A stretch of 7,946 nt of DNA from an uncultured Ruminococcus sp. (GCA_902783755.1 CACZSC010000103.1:1-7946), one strand, 5' to 3'; positions 1-6,213 are shown, counted from the first letter of the stretch. A program made the numbers and translations. The notes: generated by a model from the letters alone, not told the origin.

Positions 1-50
1 AGGATACCGGCAACTATGCCCAGCATCAGATTCTTGATGACAGTTTTCAA
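1..50 (-). CDS. Start of an unidentified gene coupled to purM (partial)
   Basis: This is the first 16 or so codons of a gene that continues past the left edge. The reading begins with TTG at 50-48, whose last two bases overlap the purM stop codon (TTGA arrangement). An AGGTGG ribosome binding site at 58-63 sits 7 bases upstream. The visible peptide, with TTG read as Met, is MKTVIKNLMLGIVAGI, and the other two frames are closed by stops. The coupled start makes it the next gene of the purine operon. The hydrophobic LMLGIVAGI run suggests a membrane-spanning start and does not look like purN, whose product normally opens with a beta strand and a GGGTN-type loop. A membrane transporter, for example of the formate/nitrite family, is a guess from a few residues only. 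Confidence 0.55.
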   Translation of the reverse strand, partial: MKTVIKNLMLGIVAGI

Positions 51-1090
51 ATCAATACCACCTGTTCTTCAGATTTGATTATCCTTCCGAGCTCGTAGGC
101 ATCTACGCCGCAGTCTTTCAGTATCCCGAGGGAGGTGTCCTTTTCGCCGGGACTCACCACTACAACCATTCCGACGCCCATGTTGAACGTGTTGAACATG
201 TCTCTTTCAGAGATCCCGCCTGTCCTCGCTATGTGCCCGAAGATCGGAAGCACTCTTACATCGGATCTTCTGATCTCGGCTCCCAGCCCCTGTGGGATGC
301 ATCTCGGGATGTTCTCGTAGAACCCACCTCCCGTGATGTGCGAGATTCCCCTGACTTTCACCCGGGATATGAGCTCCAGCACGGGTTTCACGTATATGAC
401 GGTCGGTGTGAGCAGGGTCTCGCCGAGGGACCTTCCGCCCAGTTCCGGCACCGGCCTCTTAAGGTCAGTGTTCTCCACATCGAAGATCTTCCTCACCAGG
501 GAGAACCCGTTCGAATGCACTCCGCTCGACGGCAGGGCTATGACGACGTCCCCTTCCTCCATCTGACTGCTGTCGATTATGTCCTCCTTGTTGACGGCTC
601 CTACCGCGAAGCCTGCAAGGTCATATTCGTCCTCAGGATAGAAGCCCGGCATCTCGGCGGTCTCTCCGCCTATGAGGGCGGCTCCGGACTGCACGCAGCC
701 CTCCGCCACGCCCTTGACTATGGAGGCAATCTTTTCGGGCCGGTTCTTCCCGCAGGCTATGTAATCCAGGAAGAACAGGGGTTTCGCGCCGCAGCAGATT
801 ATATCGTTCACGCACATGGCGACGCAGTCTATGCCCACCGTATCGTGCCTGTCCATGAGGAATGCCAGCTTCAGCTTCGTGCCGACGCCGTCTGTCCCGC
901 TCACCAGCACGGGATGGGAGAATTCGCTGAGGTCCAGCTGGAACAGCCCGCCGAACCCTCCGATGTCGGAACAGACGCCCTTCGTGACGGTCGAGGCGAT
1001 ATGCTCCTTCATGAGTTCCACTGCGCGGTATCCCGCCGTTATATCCACGCCTGCGCCTGCGTAGGCCTCGGATCTTGAGTTCTTGTTCAT
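47..1090 (-). CDS. purM: Phosphoribosylformylglycinamidine cyclo-ligase (AIR synthetase)
   Basis: PurM closes the imidazole ring in the cytosol: FGAM plus ATP gives AIR, ADP and phosphate. The 347-residue product matches the usual family length of about 340-350. Family motifs appear in order: YAGAGVDI (10-17), the GTDGVGTKLK nucleotide/substrate loop (65-74), DCVAMCVNDI (88-97), GGETAEMPGFY (141-151), LPSSGVHSNGFSLVR (186-200), HITGGGFYENIPR (251-263) and FNMGVGM (302-308). An upstream ATG at 1096 overlaps the purF stop as ATGA, but its AGGA box would touch the start codon. The ATG at 1090 lies 6 bases from GGAAAGGA and gives the normal N-terminus MNKNSRSEAY, so I chose it. It begins 2 bases after the purF stop, so translation is probably coupled. 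Nothing in the enzyme looks damaged. Confidence 0.97.
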   Translation of the reverse strand: MNKNSRSEAYAGAGVDITAGYRAVELMKEHIASTVTKGVCSDIGGFGGLFQLDLSEFSHPVLVSGTDGVGTKLKLAFLMDRHDTVGIDCVAMCVNDIICCGAKPLFFLDYIACGKNRPEKIASIVKGVAEGCVQSGAALIGGETAEMPGFYPEDEYDLAGFAVGAVNKEDIIDSSQMEEGDVVIALPSSGVHSNGFSLVRKIFDVENTDLKRPVPELGGRSLGETLLTPTVIYVKPVLELISRVKVRGISHITGGGFYENIPRCIPQGLGAEIRRSDVRVLPIFGHIARTGGISERDMFNTFNMGVGMVVVVSPGEKDTSLGILKDCGVDAYELGRIIKSEEQVVLI

Positions 1091-1092
1091 CG

Positions 1093-2517
1093 TCATTCCT
1101 TTCCGTTCCAGCAGTAGGTACAGAGCTTGCACCCGTCTATGCCTATGGCCTCGATTATGCCGTCAAGTGACTGGAACTCCAGGGATTCGAAATTCAGCAT
1201 CTCGCATATCTTTTTCCTGAGGTTCCTGCCTCTCTCGGAGGAGCGGTCGCAGTATTCCTCGATATGCTCGAGCCCCTCTTCTCCCTCGAGAGCGACTATG
1301 GCTCTTCTGGCTATGAGCTCCATCGGACTGTTGGCACGTGAAAAATTCAGATACTTACAGCTGAACATGATGGGCGGGCACGCGGATCTCATATGCACCG
1401 ACTTTGCCCCGTGGGAATACAGGAAATCCACCGTCTCCTTCAGCTGGGTCCCCCTGACTATGGAATCGTCCACGAACAGAAGGTTCTTGCCCTTTATGAG
1501 GTCGTGGATGGGTATCTGCTTCATCTTCGCGATCCTGTTCCGCTCGAACTGTTCCGTGGGCATGAAGCTCCTGGACCATGTGGGGGTGTACTTGATGAAG
1601 GCCCTGGCGAATGGGATCTTGCTCTCGTTGGCGTATCCTATGGCATGGGGCGTGCCTGAATCCGGCACTCCTCCCACATAATCTATGTCATCGCACTTGC
1701 CTTCCTCCCGGTCATGCCGCGCCAGGATCTCCCCGTTGCGGTACCGCATCATCTCCACATTCACTCCTTCATAGGAGGAGGTGGGATAGCCGTAATAGCT
1801 CCACAGGAAAGCGCATATCCTCATCTCTTCGCCCGGAGGCGACAGCTGTCTCATGCCGTCGGCGCTCAGTTCCACGATCTCGCCGGGTCCCAGTTCAGCG
1901 TAATTCTCATATCCGAGTTTTTCGTACGAGAACGATTCGAACGCCACGCAGAAGCCGTTGTCGGAGCGCCCGACCTTGACCGGAAGCCTGCCCAGCCTGT
2001 CACGTGCCGCGATGATCTTCCCGGTCTCTGTCAGTATCAGAAGCGATGCAGTCCCCCGGATCTTCTCCTGAGCGAATCTGATCCCTTCTACGAAATCGTC
2101 CTTCAGATTGATGAGCGAGGCGAGTATCTCCACCGAATTCACCTGGCCTCCGGTCATGGCGTTGAAGAAACCGCCTTTGTCCTTGACGTACTTTTCTATA
2201 AGTTCATCTGTATTGTTTATGACGCCTATCGTGCACAAAGCGTATGTCCCCAGCCTGGATCTGAAAAGCAGGGGCTGCGGATAGTAGTCGCTTATGATCC
2301 CGATGGCCGCATTTCCCTTCATCTCCGTAAAGACATCCCCGAATTTGCTTCTGAAAGGCGTGCTGGAAATGCTGTGTATCTCTCTCTGGAGCCCAGTCTC
2401 CGGATCATATGCCGCCATCCCGCCTGTTTTTGTTCCCAGGTGGGAATGATAGTCAGTACCGAAGAAACAGTCAGGTATCGCGCTGTCCCTGCGCACTACT
2501 CCGAAAAAACCGCCCAT
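1093..2517 (-). CDS. purF: Amidophosphoribosyltransferase-type PurF with a degenerate glutaminase domain
   Basis: PurF makes phosphoribosylamine from PRPP, normally with ammonia released from glutamine by an N-terminal Ntn-hydrolase domain. This 474-residue protein has the C-terminal phosphoribosyltransferase hallmarks: pyrophosphate loop GGVPDSGTP (282-290), RSFMPTEQFERNRIAKMK (316-333) and PRPP loop LLFVDDSIVRGT (346-357). Cysteines at 235, 387, 466 and 469 align from memory with the 4Fe-4S ligands of Bacillus subtilis PurF. The N-terminus is MGGFFGVV, whereas active family members have Cys right after Met or a propeptide. The start is well fixed by GGAGG 5 bases upstream. The region matching QHRGQ-A-G reads HSHLGTKTGG (24-33). 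Positions matching glutaminase residues Arg73, Asn101 and Asp127 of the E. coli enzyme look like non-Arg (about 76), Ile97 and Ser128. I recall similar GGFFG proteins annotated as PurF in Bacteroidetes and Clostridia, so this is probably a subfamily. It lies 16 bases after purC and 2 before purM. Confidence 0.9.
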   Translation of the reverse strand: MGGFFGVVRRDSAIPDCFFGTDYHSHLGTKTGGMAAYDPETGLQREIHSISSTPFRSKFGDVFTEMKGNAAIGIISDYYPQPLLFRSRLGTYALCTIGVINNTDELIEKYVKDKGGFFNAMTGGQVNSVEILASLINLKDDFVEGIRFAQEKIRGTASLLILTETGKIIAARDRLGRLPVKVGRSDNGFCVAFESFSYEKLGYENYAELGPGEIVELSADGMRQLSPPGEEMRICAFLWSYYGYPTSSYEGVNVEMMRYRNGEILARHDREEGKCDDIDYVGGVPDSGTPHAIGYANESKIPFARAFIKYTPTWSRSFMPTEQFERNRIAKMKQIPIHDLIKGKNLLFVDDSIVRGTQLKETVDFLYSHGAKSVHMRSACPPIMFSCKYLNFSRANSPMELIARRAIVALEGEEGLEHIEEYCDRSSERGRNLRKKICEMLNFESLEFQSLDGIIEAIGIDGCKLCTYCWNGKE

Positions 2518-2533
2518 AATAACCTCCGATAAA

Positions 2534-3241
2534 TCAGCCGAATACCCGGTGCATCATTTCCTTGTATGCGTCCTCTACTCCGCCCATGTCGCGGCGGAAA
2601 CGGTCCTTGTCAAGTTTCTCGTTCGTTTCAGCGTCCCAGAACCTGCATGTGTCGGGGGATATCTCGTCCGCCAGAACTATAGTCCCGTCGGCCAGCTTTC
2701 CGAATTCAAGCTTGAAATCTATGAGCTTCACGCCGAGGGAAAGGAAATACTCCTTCAGGACTTCATTCACTTTGAAAGCAAGCGACTTGATGTATTCTAT
2801 CTCCTCCCTGGTGGCGACCTTGAGGGCTATGGCATGATACGAGTTCATGAGAGGGTCGTGAAGCTCGTCGTTCTTGTATGAGAACTCGATGGTGGGGCTG
2901 TCGAACACTATCCCCTCCTCGACCCCGAACCTCTTCGCGAAGGATCCGGCGGACACGTTCCTTATGATTACCTCGAGCGGTACGATGGACACCTTTTTCA
3001 CCACCGTCTCCCTGTCATTCAGTTCCTCCACGAAATGGGTGGGGACTCCGTTCTTCTCGAGGAGCCTCATCAGGAAGTTGGTCATCCTGTTGTTTATGGC
3101 CCCTTTCCCGGCGATGGTCCCTTTCTTGAGCCCGTCGAGAGCCGTCGCGTCGTCCTTGTATGATACGATCACGAAATTCTCATCGTCCGTCGCATATACC
3201 TTCTTTGCCTTGCCTTCGTAGATCTGCTGTCTTTTTTCCAT
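2534..3241 (-). CDS. purC: Phosphoribosylaminoimidazole-succinocarboxamide synthase (SAICAR synthetase)
   Basis: PurC joins CAIR to aspartate with ATP to give SAICAR. The 235-residue product is of normal bacterial length. The N-terminal ATP-grasp-like loop IYEGKAKKVY is at 7-16, the first family signature region (SIVPLEVIIRNVSAGSF) at 85-101, the second signature LIDFKLEFG at 173-181, and the substrate/metal segment LADEISPDTCRFWD at 190-203. The frame is open further upstream, but those codons lie in purE and the family N-terminus starts at the chosen ATG. A G-rich GGGGGG stretch about 8 bases upstream serves as a somewhat imperfect ribosome binding site, weaker than those of its neighbours. 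The gene starts 34 bases after the purE stop and ends 16 bases before purF, with no terminator in either gap, so it belongs to the same operon. Confidence 0.97.
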   Translation of the reverse strand: MEKRQQIYEGKAKKVYATDDENFVIVSYKDDATALDGLKKGTIAGKGAINNRMTNFLMRLLEKNGVPTHFVEELNDRETVVKKVSIVPLEVIIRNVSAGSFAKRFGVEEGIVFDSPTIEFSYKNDELHDPLMNSYHAIALKVATREEIEYIKSLAFKVNEVLKEYFLSLGVKLIDFKLEFGKLADGTIVLADEISPDTCRFWDAETNEKLDKDRFRRDMGGVEDAYKEMMHRVFG

Positions 3242-3275
3242 ATCTCTAACCCCCCAATAGTATTTCTTTCTTTGA

Positions 3276-3770
3276 TTATTTGCTGAACCCGGCAGATATC
3301 TTCGAGTCCTTCTCAAGCACCTTCTCCGCAGCCTCCCTGCGGTATCCTTCCAGCCTTTCCGCCAGTCCTTCGTCCGACAGGGCCAGGATCTCGCATGAAA
3401 GAAAAGCGGCATTGGCCCCACCGTCTATGGCTACGGTCGCTACAGGTATGCCTGAAGGCATCTGTACCGTAGACAGAAGTGCGTCAATACCGTCGAGATT
3501 TGATGATCTGCAGGGTACCCCTATCACGGGAAGCGTGGTCTGCGCGGCCAGCGCGCCTGCGAGATGCGCTGCCATGCCCGCAAAGGCTATGAGGACTCCG
3601 AATCCCTTCTCTTTAGCGGTCTGGGCGAACCCGGCTGCCTGCAGGGGGGTCCTGTGTGCTGAGTACACGTGGACCTCGAAGGGCACATCCAGCGATTCAA
3701 GGATCGCCGTCGCCTTGTTCACGACCGGAAGGTCGCTGTCGCTTCCCATTACGATTCCGACTTTTTTCAT
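3276..3770 (-). CDS. purE: N5-carboxyaminoimidazole ribonucleotide mutase, class I
   Basis: Class I PurE converts N5-CAIR to CAIR and normally works with PurK, which is not in this window. The 164-residue product has the GSDSDLP substrate-binding loop (9-15), the YSAHRTP motif (36-42) containing the catalytic His39, the FAGMAAHLAGALAAQTTLPV segment (63-82) and the GVPCRSSNLDGIDALLS loop (84-100). AHRTP marks class I rather than the class II AIR carboxylase type. The open frame runs 15 codons further upstream, but AAAGGAG lies 6 bases before the ATG at 3770 and the protein begins MKKVGIVMGSDSD as expected. It is the first gene of the purine operon and follows a leader of roughly 160 bases with a ZTP riboswitch and terminator, so its expression should depend on ligand binding in that leader. 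Confidence 0.97.
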   Translation of the reverse strand: MKKVGIVMGSDSDLPVVNKATAILESLDVPFEVHVYSAHRTPLQAAGFAQTAKEKGFGVLIAFAGMAAHLAGALAAQTTLPVIGVPCRSSNLDGIDALLSTVQMPSGIPVATVAIDGGANAAFLSCEILALSDEGLAERLEGYRREAAEKVLEKDSKISAGFSK

Positions 3771-3795
3771 TCCGAACTCCTTTATTTTTCTTCTC

Positions 3796-3838
3796 GAAAA
3801 TAGAAAATGACACACTTACTGAATCAGTCAAGTGTGCC
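3796..3838 (-). terminator. Riboswitch-controlled attenuator in the purE leader
   Basis: Read on the minus strand, GGCACACTT (3838-3830) pairs with AAGTGTGTC (3817-3809). A short inner pairing ACTG/CAGT lies inside it, and the T-rich tail TTTTCTATTTTC (3807-3796) follows. This is an intrinsic terminator shape placed between the riboswitch and the purE start. Its 5' arm uses the GGCA of the conserved CTGGGCA at the aptamer's 3' end, so the terminator and the ligand-bound fold cannot form together. Ligand binding should allow read-through into purE (an ON switch). Confidence 0.85.
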
Positions 3839-3912
3839 CAGACGGTCGGCGTGTATTTGCTTCATTTTCTGTTCCTCCGCGGTGCTCCGCGTTATCCGTC
3901 AGTCGCAGAAAA
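3835..3912 (-). promoter_or_regulatory. ZTP (pfl) riboswitch aptamer
   Basis: The minus-strand leader of purE fits the pfl motif, which binds ZMP/ZTP, the AICAR nucleotides that build up when 10-formyl-tetrahydrofolate is short. P1 is TTTTCTG (3912-3906) with CAGAAAA (3871-3865). CGACTGACGG follows the 5' arm of P1. P2 is CGCGG (3891-3887) with CCGCG (3882-3878) around an AGCA loop, followed by GAGGAAC. The 3' domain is GCCGACCGTCTGGGCA (3850-3835). GACGG (3900-3896) is complementary to CCGTC (3845-3841), forming the expected pseudoknot. The usual pair as I recall it is GGCGG/CCGCC, so this looks like a compensated change. GCC (3850-3848) can close a short P3 with GGC (3838-3836). Gene context (purE) and the overlapping terminator agree. 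Identification is by eye, not by a covariance model. Confidence 0.92.
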
Positions 3913-3934
3913 CGTTGTCTCTCGGACACAACCA

Positions 3935-3964
3935 ATTATATCATGCGGCCGTTTTTCATGTCAA
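3935..3964 (-). promoter_or_regulatory. Sigma-A-type promoter of the purine operon
   Basis: On the minus strand there is a perfect -35 TTGACA (3964-3959), an 18-base spacer and a perfect -10 TATAAT (3940-3935). Transcription should begin near 3928, about 16 bases before the riboswitch P1 stem, giving a leader of roughly 160 bases. A promoter this strong fits a gene set controlled afterwards by attenuation. Confidence 0.9.
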
Positions 3965-4021
3965 GGTTGACCGTCATTATTTACACCCAAAAAACATGAA
4001 GTTTACATGGTTTTTTTCGGC

Positions 4022-4055
4022 AAAACACCAAAAGCCGGGCACTTGCGTGCCCGGC
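4022..4055 (-). terminator. Intrinsic terminator after the SLH protein gene
   Basis: GCCGGGCAC (4055-4047 on the minus strand) and GTGCCCGGC (4042-4034) form a perfect 9-bp GC-rich stem with a 4-base loop. TTTTGGTGTTTT follows. It starts about 20 bases after the stop codon of the SLH gene and separates that gene from the purine operon promoter. The opposite strand has no T tract directly after the stem, so the terminator acts in the minus direction. Confidence 0.92.
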
Positions 4056-4075
4056 CCCTGTAATGTCTTGTTTCC

Positions 4076-5536
4076 TTATTTCTTTATAGCCTCAAATGCT
4101 CTGTAAGTAATCAGGATAGCCTGCTCTGTCGTCAGGTCTCCGCCGGGGTTGAACTTGCCCTGGCCTACACCGTTGATGACGCCTGCATGCACCGGCCATC
4201 CGAGCTCCTTGTCGACCCACGCGTAGTTGTCGGTGATGTCGACGAAGTCATGCGTGTATCCCTCGGTCTCCACGCCGCACACTCTTGCGACTCTGTTGAT
4301 GAGAGCAGCGATCTGGGCTCTCTTCAGGGTCCCGTCGGGTGAGAACTTCGTGGCGCTTGTGCCGTTGATTATGCCGAGAGCGTTCGCAAGGATGACGTTC
4401 CTGTCGTTGGTATCGGTGAATTTGCCTTCATCGATGGTATATCCCTTTTCAGCGATGAGCTGTTCAGCGGTCTTTCCGGTGATCTTCTCAACGAGCCTGA
4501 TGAACACTTCAGCAACAGCGCCTCTGGTCACGGGGCTTGTGTAGTTGGTCTGGAGGTATTCGGGAACCAGTCCTGCGAGAATGCCCTTCTCGACCTCGTC
4601 CTTCGCCCAGCTGGAAACGCCGTCGAGTTTCGGGGTGATCTCAGCTGTGGTGTCCTGAGTGTCAGGAGTGGTGTCCTCGGTCGCCGGAGGTGTGGTGCCG
4701 TTCGCGAAGCGAATGGTGTTGAAGCTCGTGCATGTGCCGTCATAGAAGTATCTGCCCCAGGAGAGCCAGCCTGCGTATGCATGGGCTCCGAAGATCTGGG
4801 TGGAGGAAACTCTGAGGACTGCAGTTGCCAGTTCCGAGCCGGCGATGTCGCCCTTCTTGGGATTCAGGCCAAGGCTGGAGAGAGGAATTGCGATGGTGCA
4901 GTGCAGTTCTCCTTCGATATCTGTGTTGATATGGCATTCGCAGTCTGCAGCAGCATTGGGATACATAGGCGTGCTTGCGTTGCCGCAGGTATAGTCGTCA
5001 GTGTCAAGAGTCCAGAAGAAATCATAGATGCCGGCATATGGCTTGTAGTTGGGGTTCTGGCTGCCCTCGTTGACGTTCTGGACGTAGCCGTTCATCATGT
5101 CGATGGCATCCATGGGCATGAGCCACATCTGGACTCCGTCGCCCTCCCAGGGGTTTGCCCAGCCGCAGTAAACGTCGTCAAGGGTCTTCATTCCGAAGTA
5201 CAGATACTTGTCATCCCAGAGATAGTACAGTTCCACATCGTGGTCTTCTGCCTTGATCCCCTTGTCCTTGTAGTCGTTCCATGAGCTCTCATGCTTGCCA
5301 GTCTCGGCATTGATGAGTCTCGGGTTCGTCTCGTTCAGGTAATCATAAAGCTGTGTGTTTGCGGAATTCTTGTTGAGGATGATGGAGGGCTCGCCCCAGG
5401 AATCGTCGACTTCTTCCAGGTTCGGAGCCTTCTCAGTCCTATTTGCATATACGACAGTTCCGACCTCGGCATTCACGGCGATGGCGAAGCCGATCAGCAT
5501 CACTGCGCAAAGCAGGACAGTAATCACTTTTTTCAT
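4076..5536 (-). CDS. Secreted S-layer homology protein with a CBM9/DOMON-like domain
   Basis: The 486-residue exported protein starts with a signal peptide: MKKVITVLLC, a hydrophobic core to about 20, and a likely signal peptidase I site after AVNA (20-23). Residues about 30-280 resemble a CBM9/DOMON-like beta-sandwich of the kind that binds sugars or haem. Typical elements are ELYYLWDDKYLYFGMKTLDD (102-121), EGDGVQMWLMP (131-141), LHCTIAIPLSSLGL (211-224) and FNTIRFANG (272-280). A Thr/Pro/Asp linker runs over 281-300. Three SLH repeats follow at about 306-353, 371-420 and 430-484, the last two with GIINGTSATKFSPDGTLKRA and GVINGVGQGKFNPGGDLTTE. SLH repeats hold proteins non-covalently on pyruvylated cell wall polymers, so this should sit on the cell surface. 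There is no catalytic domain. The ATG at 5536 has AAAGGAG 7 bases upstream and directly precedes the signal peptide, so I rejected the longer open frame. The ligand is unknown. Confidence 0.88.
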   Translation of the reverse strand: MKKVITVLLCAVMLIGFAIAVNAEVGTVVYANRTEKAPNLEEVDDSWGEPSIILNKNSANTQLYDYLNETNPRLINAETGKHESSWNDYKDKGIKAEDHDVELYYLWDDKYLYFGMKTLDDVYCGWANPWEGDGVQMWLMPMDAIDMMNGYVQNVNEGSQNPNYKPYAGIYDFFWTLDTDDYTCGNASTPMYPNAAADCECHINTDIEGELHCTIAIPLSSLGLNPKKGDIAGSELATAVLRVSSTQIFGAHAYAGWLSWGRYFYDGTCTSFNTIRFANGTTPPATEDTTPDTQDTTAEITPKLDGVSSWAKDEVEKGILAGLVPEYLQTNYTSPVTRGAVAEVFIRLVEKITGKTAEQLIAEKGYTIDEGKFTDTNDRNVILANALGIINGTSATKFSPDGTLKRAQIAALINRVARVCGVETEGYTHDFVDITDNYAWVDKELGWPVHAGVINGVGQGKFNPGGDLTTEQAILITYRAFEAIKK

Positions 5537-5587
5537 GGTATTACTCCTTTTCTTTTCTGTTGTGAGCTTGTGCCCACAGGCAATAAT

Positions 5588-5616
5588 ACTATAGCATAAA
5601 AGGCGCGAAAAATAAA
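5588..5616 (-). promoter_or_regulatory. Extended -10 promoter for the SLH protein gene
   Basis: On the minus strand, TATAGT (5593-5588) is preceded by TGC, an extended -10 element. A weak -35 TTTATT (5616-5611) lies 17 bases upstream. The start would be near 5581, giving a short leader of about 45 bases with an AAAGGAG box. The call rests on sequence match and position. Confidence 0.6.
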
Positions 5617-5738
5617 GTGTTTCGGGGCAAAAACAAGTCAATGCGGACAAAAAAACCGTCGCTCATAAAACATGGCTGTCCACTTTGCACAAAGCATCAA
5701 GATCAAAAGTATGCAATATCCACAACGGGCAACCGGTC

Positions 5739-5771
5739 AAAAGGAAAACGCCCGGTCACATGGACCGGGCG
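5739..5771 (-). terminator. Intrinsic terminator after the pgi/P-loop gene unit
   Basis: On the minus strand, CGCCCGGTC (5771-5763) pairs perfectly with GACCGGGCG (5757-5749) around a 5-base loop. TTTTCCTTTT (5748-5739) follows. It lies about 20 bases after the stop codon of the 136-residue P-loop protein, so it ends the pgi transcript. It separates that transcript from the SLH gene promoter. Confidence 0.92.
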
Positions 5772-5789
5772 GAGTGTATCCGTATTTCC

Positions 5790-6200
5790 TTACTTTATAT
5801 ATTCCTTCATCTTTTCCGTCGCTGCGCTCGGGTCGATGGAAGCGGTGATGACGATGTTCACGTCCACCGATCTGTCAAGCACGCCGAGCTTCTCCAGGAA
5901 TCCGTCGAAGTCCGCGGTATCGTCTCTGCAGATCTTCAGGGCGGAATCTATGAAAAGATCCGTTATGTCGTGGTTGCTGGCAAGCATGCCTGCTATGAAG
6001 CCGTAGAGGGATCTGCCGTCGCTCACATGATATGCCTCGCTGTCTATCAGCCGGCATCTGTAGTTTATGTCATACCTGAGCTTGTCTCCCTTTTCGATGC
6101 ACACCACGGAGCCTTTGGAGCTCGCCAGGGCGTCGTTCACGAGACCGATCAGAGTCTTTGTTTTGCCTGTTCCCTTTGTTCCGACTATTAGCCTAATCAT
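5790..6200 (-). CDS. Small P-loop ATP-binding protein linked to pgi
   Basis: This 136-residue protein carries a Walker A motif, GTKGTGKT (7-14), right at its N-terminus. A plausible Walker B strand ends in Asp at DLFIDS (81-86). No export signal or membrane segment is visible, so it is probably cytosolic. In Clostridia I recall similar short proteins carrying the annotation 'twitching motility protein PilT'. That name seems misleading: the protein is far too short for a PilT hexamer ATPase and I see no His-box or Asp-box. It could be a minimal nucleotide-binding switch or kinase-like protein, and the real function is unknown to me. The start at 6200 is supported by AGGAGG 6 bases upstream. 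It lies 13 bases after the pgi stop, with a strong terminator behind it, so it is co-transcribed with pgi. Confidence 0.85.
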   Translation of the reverse strand: MIRLIVGTKGTGKTKTLIGLVNDALASSKGSVVCIEKGDKLRYDINYRCRLIDSEAYHVSDGRSLYGFIAGMLASNHDITDLFIDSALKICRDDTADFDGFLEKLGVLDRSVDVNIVITASIDPSAATEKMKEYIK

Positions 6201-6213
6201 GTCATCCCTCCTG

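Noticed and set aside
233..1078. Long open frame of 281 codons on the plus strand inside purM
   Set aside because: It is the antisense shadow of purM. No ribosome binding site or recognisable protein; purM on the minus strand has all family motifs.
1094..1132. Upstream in-frame ATG codons as alternative purM starts
   Set aside because: They lie inside the purF coding sequence or have the ribosome binding site touching the start codon; the ATG at 1090 has proper spacing and the family N-terminus.
1714..2532. 272-codon plus-strand frame across purF
   Set aside because: Antisense shadow of a well-supported gene; composition is not protein-like and no known motif is present.
3914..3932. Inverted repeat GTTGT...ACAAC around the predicted transcription start of the purine operon
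   Set aside because: Only 5-base arms, with a mismatch further in. It probably spans the start site and so would be only partly transcribed. It does not match a PurR box that I can recognise.
3991..4017. CATG...CATG repeat flanked by A and T runs, as a second terminator after the SLH gene
   Set aside because: The stem is only about 4 bp without a bulge and AT-rich. The strong GC hairpin at 4034-4055 already accounts for termination.
5636..5641. TTGACT as an upstream -35 box for the SLH gene
   Set aside because: No acceptable -10 lies 16-18 bases downstream; the nearest AT-rich match (TATTTT) is about 21 bases away. The extended -10 at 5588-5596 is better.
5682..5693. Short palindrome CTTTGTGCAAAG (read on the minus strand) between the terminator and the SLH promoter
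   Set aside because: Five-base arms in AT-rich intergenic sequence with no promoter element at a meaningful distance; expected by chance.
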